A stretch of DNA of 5,881 nucleotides from Bacteroidota bacterium (lineage in GTDB: Bacteria; Bacteroidota; Bacteroidia; Chitinophagales; Chitinophagaceae), in the NCBI GenBank assembly GCA_023427575.1, contig JAEZAY010000320.1:1-5881 (forward strand), written 5' to 3'. Positions 5,769-5,881 of this stretch are shown piece after piece. Each line of letters opens with the position of its first letter. Position 1 is the stretch's first letter. The translations under genes were made by a program, and so were the position numbers. Under the pieces are notes generated by a model. That model was not told where the DNA came from. It worked only from the letters and a program-made list of their open reading frames with translations, and did no database searches.

Positions 5769-5881
5769 TGTATTTCCCCGGGCCTCGGAAGAAATCCGTT
5801 AAGAAAATTGAAACGGACGGCGGTGATAATGTGCGAATGTGCCAATGTGGAAATGTGATAATTTGATAATGTGATAATGTG
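5769..5881. repeat. Intergenic repeat, copy 2 (truncated by the window edge)
   Basis: Second copy of the ~145-bp unit, with the same head, inverted repeat (TCCGTT 5795-5800, AACGGA 5812-5817) and octamer order as copy 1. It lacks one TTTGATAA octamer and continues past the right edge, so further copies may follow. Its upstream linker contributes CACTGCTGTCCG (5750-5761), which can pair with CGGACGGCGGTG (5814-5825) as a 12-bp stem including two G-U pairs in the RNA. Confidence 0.9.
5830..5881. repeat. Tandem 8-bp array in copy 2 (six full units, then cut)
   Basis: The octamers are TGTGCGAA, TGTGCCAA, TGTGGAAA, TGTGATAA, TTTGATAA, TGTGATAA and a partial TGTG at the edge. The order of variants equals that of copy 1 apart from a single missing TTTGATAA, which points to duplication of the whole element followed by gain or loss of one unit. 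Confidence 0.9.

Noticed and set aside
5654..5845. 63-residue minus-strand reading frame across both repeat copies
   Set aside because: Its sequence is low-complexity His/Ile/Thr-rich translation of the octamer arrays, an 8-bp period cannot keep a frame, and no signals support a gene.
5624..5881. CRISPR array
   Set aside because: The unit is ~145 bp with internal octamers and nearly identical throughout; there are no short repeats separated by unique spacers and no cas genes.

Overview
The window looks like chromosomal DNA from a member of the Bacteroidota, perhaps a Chitinophagaceae or related environmental lineage. The reasons are the moderate GC content, AT-rich intergenic DNA with few clear Shine-Dalgarno sites, signal peptides ending in Ala-Gln, and a set of protein families (DUF6807/PmoA-like, ThuA-like, Tat-exported Gfo/Idh/MocA oxidoreductase, oxidoreductase with a PF16490-type C-terminus) that often occur together in that phylum. 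The genus is an inference and cannot be fixed from this sequence alone.

Layout. Bases 1-478 (minus strand) hold the N-terminal half of a LacI-family regulator that runs off the left edge. Bases 479-673 are a divergent, AT-rich regulatory gap with two palindrome-like candidate operators. Bases 674-5417 (plus strand) hold four consecutive genes with gaps of 35, 51 and 65 nt, most simply read as one operon: a secreted DUF6807 protein, a ThuA-like lipoprotein, a Tat-exported Gfo/Idh/MocA oxidoreductase, and a lipoprotein oxidoreductase of a divergent Gfo/Idh type. Bases 5418-5881 carry no credible gene. The first ~200 nt hold weak stem-loops. The rest is a tandemly repeated intergenic element of about 145 bp, each copy containing a potential hairpin region followed by a run of 8-bp units (consensus TKTGNNAA). 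The second copy is cut by the window edge.

How the genes may work together. All four operon products carry an N-terminal export signal (Sec, lipoprotein, Tat, lipoprotein), so the pathway appears to run outside the cytoplasm. ThuA proteins paired with Gfo/Idh dehydrogenases are known from rhizobial trehalose/maltitol use, where 3-keto sugars are made. Bacteroidota Gfo/Idh enzymes have been linked to glycoside cleavage through 3-keto intermediates. The locus is therefore plausibly a sugar- or glycoside-oxidising module controlled by the divergent LacI-type sensor. The substrate is unknown, and no transporter, SusC/D pair or glycoside hydrolase lies inside the window.
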